From NCBI GenBank assembly GCA_910577255.1, contig CAJTMH010000002.1, positions 124,001 through 188,000 of the forward strand: a stretch of 64,000 bases of DNA, in the 5' to 3' direction. Shown here in pieces: positions 33,562-42,386 of this stretch. Numbering within the stretch: the first letter of the stretch is position 1; the number at the start of each line of letters is the position of its first letter. Origin of the DNA: an uncultured Duncaniella sp. (GTDB taxonomy: Bacteria > Bacteroidota > Bacteroidia > Bacteroidales > Muribaculaceae). Made by a program: the position numbers and the translations under genes. The notes below the pieces were generated by a model that was not told the origin of the DNA, did not search any database, and worked only from the letters and a program-made list of their open reading frames with translations.

Positions 33562-34509
33562 ATGTCATCACCTATCACTATCGTCATTCCTGTATATAAT
33601 CGTGCACATACTTTGCCGCGTACGCTGCTGTCAATCCAGAAACAGACAGTGCAACCGGCCAAACTCGTGCTTGTAGACAATGGCTCGACCGACACTTCAA
33701 TGCAGGTGATGACGGACTGGGCTGACACTCATCCCGACACAATTATCGTCTCAGAACAAAAACCGGGAGCCGCTGCTGCTCGCAACAGGGGGCTTCGCGA
33801 GGTTGACACTGAATTTGTAATGTTTTTCGACTCTGACGACGTAATGACGCCCACCCATGTCGAGGATTTCACCAAAGCCATAGAGGAGCACCAGGATACC
33901 GACGTGTTCGGCCGCACGATTTTCACAGAATTCCCCAACGACTTCCGCAAACGCGACTTCTTCACGGCAACACGGCCACTCTTCAACCATATCTTCAGAG
34001 GCTGCCTTTCTACACAACGTATCGTAGTCAGAACTTCACTGGTCAGGGAGGTAGGGAACTGGAATGAGGAGCTTCCCGTGTGGAACGATTTCGAACTTGG
34101 GGTAAGGTTGCTTCTGCGCGCCCGAAAAGTCCATAATCTCGGTGGAGCTCCTACTGTGATAGCTTATCACCAGGATGTATCAATCACCGGTTCCGACTTT
34201 TACAGCAAACATGGCGACTGGGAAAAATCGCTCTCTGCCATAAGAAAAACACTTGAAGAGGCCGGGCGGGAAGATATGATGAAATGGGTCGATACCAGAT
34301 ACATGATATTAGCAGCACACTATGAACTGGAAGCCCGCAATCAGAAGGATAAGGACAGAGCAAAAGAAATACACTCTGCCGCGGCCAATCTCATGAAACG
34401 GATACTCGAATCTTCGCCATATCCGTCAAGAATGAAACTGCTGTATCTCCACAATCTGTATTTCCGCAGACTGACATGGCTTTTAGCGAGGATGCTATTC
34501 CCGCTCTGA
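33562..34509 (+). CDS. GT2 family glycosyltransferase
   Basis: 315 residues. The GT-A fold starts at once (MSSPITIVIPVYNRAHTLPR), then LVDNGSTDTS, PGAAAARNRGLREV, MFFDSDDVMTP (DxD near residue 91) and a later WNDFELGVRLLLRAR block. There is no signal peptide or clear membrane helix, so it is probably a cytoplasmic enzyme that may associate with the membrane through its basic C-terminus. The sugar and acceptor are unknown. The start cannot be later, because residues 5-14 form the first strand of the fold. It stands alone, convergent with sufS. Confidence 0.87.
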   Translation: MSSPITIVIPVYNRAHTLPRTLLSIQKQTVQPAKLVLVDNGSTDTSMQVMTDWADTHPDTIIVSEQKPGAAAARNRGLREVDTEFVMFFDSDDVMTPTHVEDFTKAIEEHQDTDVFGRTIFTEFPNDFRKRDFFTATRPLFNHIFRGCLSTQRIVVRTSLVREVGNWNEELPVWNDFELGVRLLLRARKVHNLGGAPTVIAYHQDVSITGSDFYSKHGDWEKSLSAIRKTLEEAGREDMMKWVDTRYMILAAHYELEARNQKDKDRAKEIHSAAANLMKRILESSPYPSRMKLLYLHNLYFRRLTWLLARMLFPL

Positions 34510-34526
34510 CATTTAGTATACCACAC

Positions 34527-35744
34527 CTAACCGAGCATGGCAGCCACACGCTTCAGCGCAGTCATGAAACGGTCGCAATCGTCAATGGTGTTGTAGACAG
34601 CAAACGAAGCCCTCACCACACCCTCTACACCAAGAGCATGCATAAGCGGTTGGGCACAGTGATGTCCAGTGCGCACGGCTATCCCCAATTTGTCAAGGAG
34701 CATACCCATGTCATAATGATGCTCATTACCTACCAAAAATGATATTATCGCGCACTTGCCGGGCGCCGTACCGAAAATCCTCATGCCTGGCACCTCCTCC
34801 ATCATCCGGCGGGTAGTATATTCGAGCAGCTCATGCTCGTGGGCAGCGATGTTTTCCACCCCGAGGTTCTCCATATAGTCTATAGCCTTATGCAGAGCTG
34901 CTATGCCTACGAAATCAGGTGTCCCGGCTTCAAACTTATATGGCAGGGCGGCAAATGTGGTACGTTCAAACGAGACTGTCTCTATCATCTCTCCACCACC
35001 CTGATAAGGCGGCATCATCTCAAGCCATTTTCGCTTGCCATACAGCACGCCAACGCCAGCCGGCCCATACATTTTGTGGGCTGAGAACGCATAGAAATCT
35101 GCATCGAAATCTGTGACATCTATTTTCAGATGTGGAGCAGCTTGAGCGCCGTCAATGAGCACAGGCACCCCATGTGAATGAGCCTCTGCCACAATCTCTT
35201 TAACCGGATTTACCGTGCCAAGCACATTTGAGGCATGGCAGACAGAAACAAAGCGTGTCTTTTCACTGAAAAGAGACCTATAGACATCCAAATCCAGTTC
35301 GCCGACTGAATTGATGGGTATCACACGGATCTTGATACCTATGCGCGACTCCAGAAGTTGCCAAGGAACGATGTTCGAATGGTGTTCCATGACGGAAAGA
35401 ATCACCTCGTCCCCTTCCTTGAAAAATGCACCCCCATAGGATGCGGCCACAAGATTTATAGCCTCAGTGGTACCACGTGTGAAAATCACCTCGTCAGTCG
35501 ACGAAGCATTGATAAATTCCTTCACGCGTCGCCGCGTACCTTCCTGAAGTTCGGTGGCCTCCATCGAAAGTGTATGGACTCCGCGATGGACATTAGCCTT
35601 AGTGGTGGTGTAGCCACGAACCACCGCATCAACCACACAGTCAGGGGTCTGAGATGTGGCTGTGTTATCCAGATAAACCAGCTGATGTCCGTAAATCTTA
35701 CGTTGCAGAATGGGATACTCCTCACGTATTTTAGCTATGTCCAT
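34527..35744 (-). CDS. sufS: Cysteine desulfurase SufS
   Basis: 405 residues, a group II (SufS/CsdA) PLP enzyme that takes sulfur from cysteine for Fe-S cluster assembly. Landmarks: VYLDNTATSQTP, FTRGTTEAINLVA, EHHSNIVPW, DGAQAAPH, the PLP lysine in FSAHKMYGPAGVG, and RTGHHCAQPLMHALG with the active-site cysteine in the group II context. It is the last gene of the sufC-sufD-sufS operon, 39 bases after sufD. Confidence 0.96.
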   Translation of the reverse strand: MDIAKIREEYPILQRKIYGHQLVYLDNTATSQTPDCVVDAVVRGYTTTKANVHRGVHTLSMEATELQEGTRRRVKEFINASSTDEVIFTRGTTEAINLVAASYGGAFFKEGDEVILSVMEHHSNIVPWQLLESRIGIKIRVIPINSVGELDLDVYRSLFSEKTRFVSVCHASNVLGTVNPVKEIVAEAHSHGVPVLIDGAQAAPHLKIDVTDFDADFYAFSAHKMYGPAGVGVLYGKRKWLEMMPPYQGGGEMIETVSFERTTFAALPYKFEAGTPDFVGIAALHKAIDYMENLGVENIAAHEHELLEYTTRRMMEEVPGMRIFGTAPGKCAIISFLVGNEHHYDMGMLLDKLGIAVRTGHHCAQPLMHALGVEGVVRASFAVYNTIDDCDRFMTALKRVAAMLG

Positions 35745-35783
35745 ATCAAATCGTAATATATGAGTCGGCTACTTTTTTACTAT

Positions 35784-37127
35784 TTACTTCTCACGACAGG
35801 CCGAGCAATCGCCCAACGAGCCGGAAAAACGTCGGTCAACGAGGTGACGAAGACGCTCCTGAAGCCCAGGGATGTGCACCGTATCAATCACATCCACCAT
35901 GAAGGCCTGCATCAACATCGTCCTGGCTTCCTGCTCCGGAATACCTCTTGTACGCATATAGAAAAGAGCATCATTATCCAACTGGCCTGTTGTGGCTCCA
36001 TGCGAGCATTTCACGTCGTCGTTATATATCTCCAGCTGTGGTTTGCAATGCATACGTGCCTGTGTAGAGGCAAGAACATTGCGGTTGCTCTGATAAGCTT
36101 CGGTATACTGCGCACCGGGGGCAACAAGGATGCTGCCTTCAAACGCACCGGTAGCCTCGTCGTCAAGCACATACTTGAACAGCTGATTGCTGCGGCAATG
36201 CGGAGAGCGGTGGTTGATAGCCGAATCGTTGTCGATATGCATCTTCTCTGACCCAATCGCCATGCCAGCCAAGTTAGTCTCGCAATGTTCACCCAGGAGA
36301 TCGATTTCAAAGTCATTACGAGTATTTCCGCAGGTGAGAGTAGTAGAGTTAAACGTGACATTAGAGTGCGATTGTTGCGCGATATACATGCGAGAATAAC
36401 GCGATGTCTTAGCCGATGACTCTTCGATGGCACAACCCTCGAAGTGCGCACCCTTGCCGACAACTACCTCAACAACCTGCGAAGCAAGGTAGGCATTCTC
36501 TTTATCCTGAGTGTGATCGCACACCAAAAGCTGCAGTTCAGCCCCTTCCTCCAACACCACAAGTACACGGCGGAAAGCCAACATTGGAATCGGCGCAGAG
36601 AATATGTTGACTAACTGCAACGGACGCTCCACACGCACGTTGCGCGGCACATAGATAAACACACCATCCTGCGCGAGCAAGGTGTTCAATGCCACACCCG
36701 GGTCGGAAAGCGGAGCTATCGAACCGTAATACTTCTTGACAAGCTCCGGACAACGCTCCTGAGCCCACCGCAATGATGTGAACATGACCCCATCAGGGAG
36801 TTTTGACTCCAACATGGAGGCCGGATGGAATGAGTCGTTGAGGACAAAACCCAGCAACGTGGAGATGGTAGGAACGTCACACTTAAACGTCCCTGCCACA
36901 TCGACAGGTATGTTCATGCGTGCGATATTCACCCCATAGTCAGGGGCAAACATATCATCAATCGACGTCTTCTCAAATCCTTCCGTACTGCGTGTCGGCA
37001 GATGCGCGCCATCCAAAGCGCGGAAAGCAGCATCCCGCAAATCGTTCATCACCGGAGCCGAACCGGCGTCGATTGCCTCACGGTTCTCCTCGTAGAGCTT
37101 TATATATTGTAGAAGCGAGTTGTTCAT
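35784..37127 (-). CDS. sufD: Fe-S assembly scaffold subunit SufD
   Basis: 447 residues from the ATG complementary to 37125-37127 (MNNSLLQYIKLYEENREA). The frame runs back to 37184, inside sufC, but the later start leaves a normal 7-base gap. The SufB/SufD core beta-helix includes IYVPRNVRVERPL, KDSAI-like MHIDNDSAINHRSPHCRSNQ, and NDDVKCSHGATTGQLDNDAL with the conserved His region. SufD pairs with SufB and SufC to load Fe-S clusters. No sufB is found next to it. Confidence 0.93.
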   Translation of the reverse strand: MNNSLLQYIKLYEENREAIDAGSAPVMNDLRDAAFRALDGAHLPTRSTEGFEKTSIDDMFAPDYGVNIARMNIPVDVAGTFKCDVPTISTLLGFVLNDSFHPASMLESKLPDGVMFTSLRWAQERCPELVKKYYGSIAPLSDPGVALNTLLAQDGVFIYVPRNVRVERPLQLVNIFSAPIPMLAFRRVLVVLEEGAELQLLVCDHTQDKENAYLASQVVEVVVGKGAHFEGCAIEESSAKTSRYSRMYIAQQSHSNVTFNSTTLTCGNTRNDFEIDLLGEHCETNLAGMAIGSEKMHIDNDSAINHRSPHCRSNQLFKYVLDDEATGAFEGSILVAPGAQYTEAYQSNRNVLASTQARMHCKPQLEIYNDDVKCSHGATTGQLDNDALFYMRTRGIPEQEARTMLMQAFMVDVIDTVHIPGLQERLRHLVDRRFSGSLGDCSACREK

Positions 37128-37134
37128 ATCCTGC

Positions 37135-37896
37135 TTATTCGTTCTCCTCCTTAATCCAATCGTAACCCTTCTCCTCCAGTTCAAGAGCCAGCTCGGGACC
37201 TCCAGTCTTTACTATGCGGCCCTTATAGAGGATATGCACGAAGTCGGGGCGGATATAGTCAAGGAGACGCTGATAGTGAGTGATCACGATTGTGGCGTTC
37301 TTGTCGGTCTTGAGCTTGTTGACACCACCGGCCACAACTCTGAGCGCATCGATGTCAAGGCCTGAATCCGTCTCATCAAGAATAGCGAGACGAGGCTCGA
37401 GCACTGCCATCTGGAAAATCTCGTTGCGTTTCTTTTCGCCACCCGAAAAACCTTCGTTGACAGAACGAGAGGCCAACTTATTGTCAAGTTCAACAATGGC
37501 ACGTTTCTGACGCATCATTTTCAGGAATTCGCTTGCGCTTAGTGGCTCCTCGTTGAAATATTTACGCTTGGCATTAACTGCAGCACGCATGAAATTCACC
37601 ATCGATACACCCGGGATTTCCACCGGATATTGGAATGAAAGGAAAAGCCCTTCATGGCTACGGTCCTCCGGGGGAAGGTCAAGCAGATTCACACCATGCA
37701 GCTTTGCCACACCTTCGGTGACGGTATAGGCAGGATTTCCGGCCAATACGCCAGAAAATGTACTCTTGCCCGACCCATTAGGGCCCATGATAGCATGAAC
37801 CTCACCCTCATTGACAGTGAGATTGACTCCTTTAAGTATCTCCTTGCCATCGACCGACGCACGAAGATCACGCACTTCTAATAATCTGTTGCTCAT
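37135..37896 (-). CDS. sufC: Fe-S assembly ATPase SufC
   Basis: 253 residues, an ABC-type ATPase that powers the SufBCD scaffold in the cytoplasm. Walker A is MGPNGSGKST near residue 39; the signature FSGGEKKRNEIFQM lies near residue 145, followed by Walker B LAILDETDSGLDIDALR. EGLFLSFQYPVEIPGV is the SufC-specific Q-loop region. It is the first gene of the operon, read from the promoter at 37933-37964. Confidence 0.96.
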   Translation of the reverse strand: MSNRLLEVRDLRASVDGKEILKGVNLTVNEGEVHAIMGPNGSGKSTFSGVLAGNPAYTVTEGVAKLHGVNLLDLPPEDRSHEGLFLSFQYPVEIPGVSMVNFMRAAVNAKRKYFNEEPLSASEFLKMMRQKRAIVELDNKLASRSVNEGFSGGEKKRNEIFQMAVLEPRLAILDETDSGLDIDALRVVAGGVNKLKTDKNATIVITHYQRLLDYIRPDFVHILYKGRIVKTGGPELALELEEKGYDWIKEENE

Positions 37897-37932
37897 TTAA
37901 GGAACGTTTTTACGCTTTTTGCAATTTTGACG

Positions 37933-37964
37933 CGAAATTACTGATTTTATCTCATCTACCCAAA
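37933..37964 (-). promoter_or_regulatory. Promoter for sufCDS
   Basis: On minus, TTTG (37961-37964), a 20-base spacer and TAATTTCG (37933-37940), one mismatch from TAnnTTTG. The leader to the sufC ATG at 37896 is about 30 bases. This supports sufC being the first gene and no sufB being lost between. Confidence 0.65.
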
Positions 37965-38124
37965 CATTTTGGCAACGAGTTTAGTTTTCGCCACATATTC
38001 CCTTTTCATCAGTCGCCATGTGGAAAATCAGCCATCGGACCATTATGTTTATACGGAATTATAAACCAATAACAAGCCTATTTTTCCTAAAAATCACTTT
38101 TAGATGAATTTTTATGACAAATTA
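37965..38124. other. Gene-free stretch between suf and tRNA-Asp
   Basis: A+T-rich sequence between the divergent suf and tRNA promoters. I see no open frame with family features. The only structure noted is GTTTATA-CGGAAT-TATAAAC, an inverted repeat near 38048-38067. Confidence 0.4.
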
Positions 38125-38156
38125 CTTGCATAGTATCGGCAAACCGCCTAACTTTG
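38125..38156 (+). promoter_or_regulatory. Promoter for tRNA-Asp
   Basis: CTTG (38125-38128), a 20-base spacer and TAACTTTG (38149-38156) fit the Bacteroidetes consensus. Transcription would begin near 38162, about 35 bases before the mature tRNA. Confidence 0.7.
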
Positions 38157-38196
38157 CACTCGCAATCGGGAAATACTGATATGCACCTCTAAACTT

Positions 38197-38270
38197 GGTG
38201 TGGTAGTTCAGCTGGTTAGAATACCTGCCTGTCACGCAGGGGGTCGCGGGTTCGAGTCCCGTCCATACCG
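38197..38270 (+). tRNA. tRNA-Asp (GTC)
   Basis: A full cloverleaf can be drawn: acceptor GGTGTGG/CCATACC with one G-T pair, D stem GTTC/GAAT, anticodon stem CCTGC/GCAGG around the loop CTGTCAC (anticodon GTC), and T arm GCGGG-TTCGAGT-CCCGT. The discriminator base is G, as expected for tRNA-Asp. CCA is not encoded. Confidence 0.95.
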
Positions 38271-38355
38271 CTGAGGAGAGAGGAGAATGAGTAACTGTTT
38301 ATTCCTTCGGGAATTACATTACTCATTCTTTTTTTTATTTCCACGTCCCACAACC

Positions 38356-38659
38356 ATGAGCAAAATCGAAAAAGAAAAGCGTGTAGTTGAGATGATGATA
38401 CGGATATATTGCCGTCATGGGGGAACACAACTCCCAACTATGCCCATCATGTGTGGAACTCCTCGAATATGCTCATCAGCGACTTTCGCGATGCCCATTC
38501 GGTGATGAGAAGAAAAGTTGCCGCAAATGCCCGATACATTGCTACAATCCGCAGATGGCAGCAAGAATCAGAACCGTTATGAAATACTCAGGGCCAAGGA
38601 TGGTGCTCTATTATCCACACCATGCCCTGGCCCATTGGTTATCCGAATTACGCAAATAG
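38356..38659 (+). pseudogene. YgbA-like small cysteine protein, split by a frameshift
   Basis: Two overlapping frames make up one protein of the 'nitrous oxide-stimulated promoter' (YgbA) family. The first frame gives MSKIEKEKRVVEMMIRIYCR from the ATG at 38356. The second continues with HNSQLCPSCVELLEYAH, CPFGDEKKSCRKCPIHCYNP and KYSGPRMVLYYP to the stop at 38659. The switch falls at a run of five G at 38419-38423. With four G the frame would read CRHGEHNSQLC without a break, giving about 100 residues. The six conserved-pattern cysteines are all in the second part. Either a real one-base insertion or a homopolymer sequencing error explains it. An ATG at 38417 could also start the second frame alone. 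Confidence 0.8.
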
Positions 38660-38667
38660 CGTCCTGC

Positions 38668-40170
38668 CTACCAGACGAAAGTGTTAAATGAATGAGGTTG
38701 CAATGTGACATTCAGCGACTTCTTACCGGCGTTGATGCACACCTCTTTGGCCGTATCCTCAAAACACCCAGCCACTACCACATGGTTCCCTTCAGGTGTG
38801 ACATAGGCCAAGGCCATCACATTGCTGTCGGCGGTACGTGGGGCATATCCCACCATCTTGCTGCCCGGTGCCACGTAGCGCGTGAAGTGCTTAACGGCGA
38901 AATATTCCGGAGTGTAGCGGAATGTTCTCGTCTCAGGGTCTACCTCAATCAATGCATTCTGCTTCCATCCCCAGTTGCTCTTACCCTCTTTAGGCAAGAT
39001 AAAATTCCAGTTGTACCATTCGTCAACCCCATTGCCCATATTGTCGGAGATGAGGAAGAATGTGTGCTCACCGGCCTTCCAGTCCATCGAGCCGTTGCCA
39101 CATTCACTTTCCGAACAAATATAACTGTAGTGAGGATATTGACGGCGTATATCGGGCAATATCTCCCTGCCTTCCCATTGGAAAGCTATACCATCGATGC
39201 TTTTCCTAAGCCCTTCATCCGAAAGTATGCGCTCCACGTAATCGAGACGGTTGGTATTGAAGGTGCCGAGATAGAGTTTCACTTCGGGATGGCGTGAGCG
39301 CAACGTGGGCGCGAGATAATCACGGTTAAATCGCACCGTGCCATCAGCCGTCCATGCACATCCGGGATATAACGTGTAGCTGTAAGCTTCATTCTGGTAT
39401 ATCACCATGTCAATAGGCACACCCTGCTCGGCATACGCGTCAATGAATTTGCAGAAATAATTGGCATAGGCCTGAAGGTAACGCGGATCCTGTATGAAGT
39501 AATCCTGAGTGGCCAGACGACGTGGGAATTCCCCTTTTCGCTCGGCATGCAATTTCACATCATCATCATCCATTCCCTCAGCAGGACTGAAAAGCAGGTA
39601 ATCAATCCGAGGATCTGCAGTGTCCTTACCGCGGCTTATCACAGGGTAATTATTGTTGATTTTCATCCAACTCGGAGGGCTCCATGGCGAAATCCAGAAC
39701 CCAAGGTCAGGATTATACTTTTGTGCCGCCCTGATAAGGGGTATTATGGATGTCTTGTCACGGTCAATGTTGAAATAACGCAGTTCAAGATCGCCCTGCA
39801 CCTCATCACAGCTATACCAGGAGCGTCCATAGTCATTACAGTTCATCGATATGCGCCCACGCGTGAACCTCAGGTCTCCGTCGGGGGCAAACAGCGCATG
39901 CATTATCTCATCCTGCTCATCGCGGGTAAGCATCAGGAACGCGTCCCAGTCAAGTTCGTTGAAGGTTGTTCCCCAGGCTTTAAGTTCCACTCCGTCCGAC
40001 GCGTCACCCATGCTGAGTGTCGGAGACTGACACTGCCGCGAACCCATCTTCAGGCGTTGTTCGTGCCATACATCGTTTTCTGTCGTGGAAATCCATTTCA
40101 CTGTCTGTGCCTGCATAAAAGATGCCGACGAAAGACCAAGGATGGCCATATAGAGCTTAAGTCTCTGCAT
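38668..40170 (-). CDS. GH30 family glycoside hydrolase (secreted)
   Basis: 500 residues with a signal peptide (MQRLKLYMAILGLSSASFMQAQ). It shows the GH30 (beta/alpha)8 barrel plus C-terminal beta domain. FWISPWSPPSWMKINNNY is a GH30 hallmark; the acid/base is Glu261 in VIYQNEAYS, and the nucleophile is Glu354 (or Glu356) in ICSESECGNGS. The tail AGKKSLNVTLQPHSFNTFVW matches the usual GH30 end. Members act on beta-1,6-glucan, glucosylceramide, xylan or fucosides; the substrate here is unknown. It is divergent from the thioredoxin-GH105 gene and convergent with the YgbA-like gene (8 bases apart). Confidence 0.88.
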   Translation of the reverse strand: MQRLKLYMAILGLSSASFMQAQTVKWISTTENDVWHEQRLKMGSRQCQSPTLSMGDASDGVELKAWGTTFNELDWDAFLMLTRDEQDEIMHALFAPDGDLRFTRGRISMNCNDYGRSWYSCDEVQGDLELRYFNIDRDKTSIIPLIRAAQKYNPDLGFWISPWSPPSWMKINNNYPVISRGKDTADPRIDYLLFSPAEGMDDDDVKLHAERKGEFPRRLATQDYFIQDPRYLQAYANYFCKFIDAYAEQGVPIDMVIYQNEAYSYTLYPGCAWTADGTVRFNRDYLAPTLRSRHPEVKLYLGTFNTNRLDYVERILSDEGLRKSIDGIAFQWEGREILPDIRRQYPHYSYICSESECGNGSMDWKAGEHTFFLISDNMGNGVDEWYNWNFILPKEGKSNWGWKQNALIEVDPETRTFRYTPEYFAVKHFTRYVAPGSKMVGYAPRTADSNVMALAYVTPEGNHVVVAGCFEDTAKEVCINAGKKSLNVTLQPHSFNTFVW

Positions 40171-40212
40171 AAGTCATGGTAGATTTAGAGGTTACTATTA
40201 ATGTTATACGAT

Positions 40213-40220
40213 CAAAGCTA
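40213..40220 (-). promoter_or_regulatory. -7 box for the GH30 gene
   Basis: TAGCTTTG on the minus strand, 42 bases before the ATG at 40170. There is no clear -33. It is back to back with the box at 40277 for the opposite gene, so both could be controlled together. Confidence 0.5.
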
Positions 40221-40276
40221 ATCTCACACTCAATCTTTTTAACATTTAATAAATAACGAATATCCTCCCGATTTCG

Positions 40277-40284
40277 TATCTTTG
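40277..40284 (+). promoter_or_regulatory. -7 box for the thioredoxin-GH105 gene
   Basis: TATCTTTG on plus, 24 bases before the ATG at 40309. A short leader is expected. No TTTG at -33. Confidence 0.55.
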
Positions 40285-40308
40285 TTCATCCTTAATCACC
40301 AATAATTC

Positions 40309-42300
40309 ATGACACAGACCATCAGATCATCCATCATCTTACTGGCAATCATTGCTGCCGGGATAGCTACATCATGTAAATCCCACAAGGTTGCCACAGC
40401 CACTGAGCCGGCAAAACCACATTACTACCACTACGCGGACGGACATTTCTTCTATTCGTGGCCTAATATCAGCAGCTCTGAGCTATCCTTATACACCTTG
40501 CAGGATGGAAAAGCAAAAGTGTTTATCCACACGCTTCCTGACAGTGTGTCTATGCCGGATGAGCTACTCGCCACAGCCCTGCTACCCGACACCCTGTCAT
40601 TCATCGACGAGTTCAACAGTTACTACTCCCGCCACAAAGCCATGAAGGACTTCAGGAGCAACGGTAAGGAGATGGCGGTAGGCTCACCCTTCCCTGCCTT
40701 CAGCCAGACCGATACCGACGGCCGACACTGGAACAACGACTCACTGCGGGGCAAGGTAGCGGTGTTCAATCTTTGGTTCACCGGGTGTGGGCCATGCTTG
40801 AAAGAGATGCCTGAACTGTCAAAATGGCGCGAAGAGTTTCCTGAGGTCAATTTCCTGGCCGTGAACTACGAAGCGGCTGAAGAAGCCGTCCCGGTGGCGC
40901 AGAAACGAGGCTTCACATGGCATCAGCTCGACGGCGACTCCCCCATCCACTCGTGGCTTCCATCCTATTCCCCTTATCCCACGACTATCATCGTGAATCC
41001 GGAAGGAATCATAACCATGATAGCGCATGGAGCATCTGAACAGACCCACCTCAATCTGGTCAACGAGATACGCCGACTTGACGAGGGTCGCAAGTCGGGA
41101 GATGTAAAGCCATACGCCAATTTCAGCCAATGGATGACGCTCTCGGAGATTAAACGAGTGCCACAAAGCTACCTACTTGACTTCTCGACACGCCCCAAAT
41201 GGAGCTATGTGATGGGCATTGAGCTTGAGGCCATGCTTGACACATACTTCCGCTATGGCGACGATCACATAAAATATTATTGTGTTGCCTATACCGACAC
41301 GATGATCAATCAGGACGGCACTATCAGAAACTACAAACTCGAGGATTACAATCTCGACAATGTGCGCACAGGGCACTTCGTAGCCAGAATGTATGATTAC
41401 TTCCGCGACGAAAAGGAACTTAAAGCCATGCAGACCCTTATGCGCCAACTTGCCGAGCAACCACGAACCAAGGAGGGTGTCTACTGGCACAAAGCCATCT
41501 ACGCCTACCAGGTGTGGCTTGACGGTATCTTCATGGGGCTCCCCTACCGTGTGCTGACAGCGTCAATGCTTTATAGTCCCGATGATGCCAAACCAATCTA
41601 TGACGATGCAGTCGACCAGGTGAAAAAGACCTATGAACGCACCCTCGACCCCGCCACCGGACTTAACCGCCACGCATGGGACGAGAACCGCGACATGTTC
41701 TGGAGCGACGACACCACAGGGCTCTCGCAACACTGCTGGGGCCGTGCACAGGGCTGGTATGCGATGGCGCTCATTGAAATCCTTGACGCACTACCCGATG
41801 ACTACCAACGCAAAGGCGAAGTGGTGGAACTGCTGCGCAAGACCCTCGACTCAATAATCAAATGGCAGGATCCGGACACTGGTGTATGGTATCAGGTCAT
41901 GGACTCTCCCGGACGTGACGGGAATTACCTGGAGTCGACCTGCTCGTCAATGTTCGCCTACACGCTTCTCAAGGCCGCCCGCAAGGGATATGTCGGCGAT
42001 TCTTACCGCCAGGCAGGAATCAAGGCTTATGAAGGTATTATCGATCGTTTTATCAAAGTGAACCCCGACGGCACCATTTCGCTTACCGACTGCTGCGCAG
42101 TGGCCGGCCTCGGCCCAGGTATGAGTCCCGCTGTCAAAGCAGCCGCCCCCAAAGTAAAGGAAAACACGAAGCGTGACGGATCATACGAGTACTATCTGAG
42201 CGAACCGGTCCGCGACAATGACGCCAAAGGTGTAGGTCCGTTCATCTGGGCTTCGCTCGAGATGGAGTCACTCGGCTACCACACCGACATGATGAAGTAA
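40309..42300 (+). CDS. Lipoprotein fusing a TlpA-like thioredoxin domain to a GH105 hydrolase
   Basis: 663 residues in one uninterrupted frame. A lipoprotein signal ends at Cys23 (AGIATSC). Residues about 120-258 are a TlpA/ResA-like thioredoxin domain: VGSPFPAFSQTDTDGRHW, FNLWFTGCGPCLKEMPEL with Cys160 and Cys163, and YPTTIIVNPEG with the cis-proline. Residues about 275-663 are a GH105 (alpha/alpha)6 barrel with QVWLDGIFMG (Asp405, the expected catalytic acid) and LNRHAWDENRDMFWSD (His455). GH105 enzymes release unsaturated galacturonate or glucuronate from lyase products. Both halves keep their key residues, so this is not a decayed fusion. It has its own promoter and terminator and faces the ROK gene. 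Confidence 0.9.
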   Translation: MTQTIRSSIILLAIIAAGIATSCKSHKVATATEPAKPHYYHYADGHFFYSWPNISSSELSLYTLQDGKAKVFIHTLPDSVSMPDELLATALLPDTLSFIDEFNSYYSRHKAMKDFRSNGKEMAVGSPFPAFSQTDTDGRHWNNDSLRGKVAVFNLWFTGCGPCLKEMPELSKWREEFPEVNFLAVNYEAAEEAVPVAQKRGFTWHQLDGDSPIHSWLPSYSPYPTTIIVNPEGIITMIAHGASEQTHLNLVNEIRRLDEGRKSGDVKPYANFSQWMTLSEIKRVPQSYLLDFSTRPKWSYVMGIELEAMLDTYFRYGDDHIKYYCVAYTDTMINQDGTIRNYKLEDYNLDNVRTGHFVARMYDYFRDEKELKAMQTLMRQLAEQPRTKEGVYWHKAIYAYQVWLDGIFMGLPYRVLTASMLYSPDDAKPIYDDAVDQVKKTYERTLDPATGLNRHAWDENRDMFWSDDTTGLSQHCWGRAQGWYAMALIEILDALPDDYQRKGEVVELLRKTLDSIIKWQDPDTGVWYQVMDSPGRDGNYLESTCSSMFAYTLLKAARKGYVGDSYRQAGIKAYEGIIDRFIKVNPDGTISLTDCCAVAGLGPGMSPAVKAAAPKVKENTKRDGSYEYYLSEPVRDNDAKGVGPFIWASLEMESLGYHTDMMK

Positions 42301-42312
42301 TCGGCATAACTG

Positions 42313-42368
42313 ACACATACAATCAGCCCCTGCATCCGAATCGGGATACAGGGGCTGATTGTATGTGT
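42313..42368. terminator. Bidirectional terminator between the GH105 fusion and ROK genes
   Basis: A perfect 20-bp stem (42313-42332 and 42349-42368, ending CAGCCCCTG / CAGGGGCTG) with a further ATCC/GGAT pairing in the loop. It lies between converging genes. The U-tract is poor on both sides, but the stem is very stable. Confidence 0.7.
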
Positions 42369-42386
42369 GTGTTTATCTACCTGATA

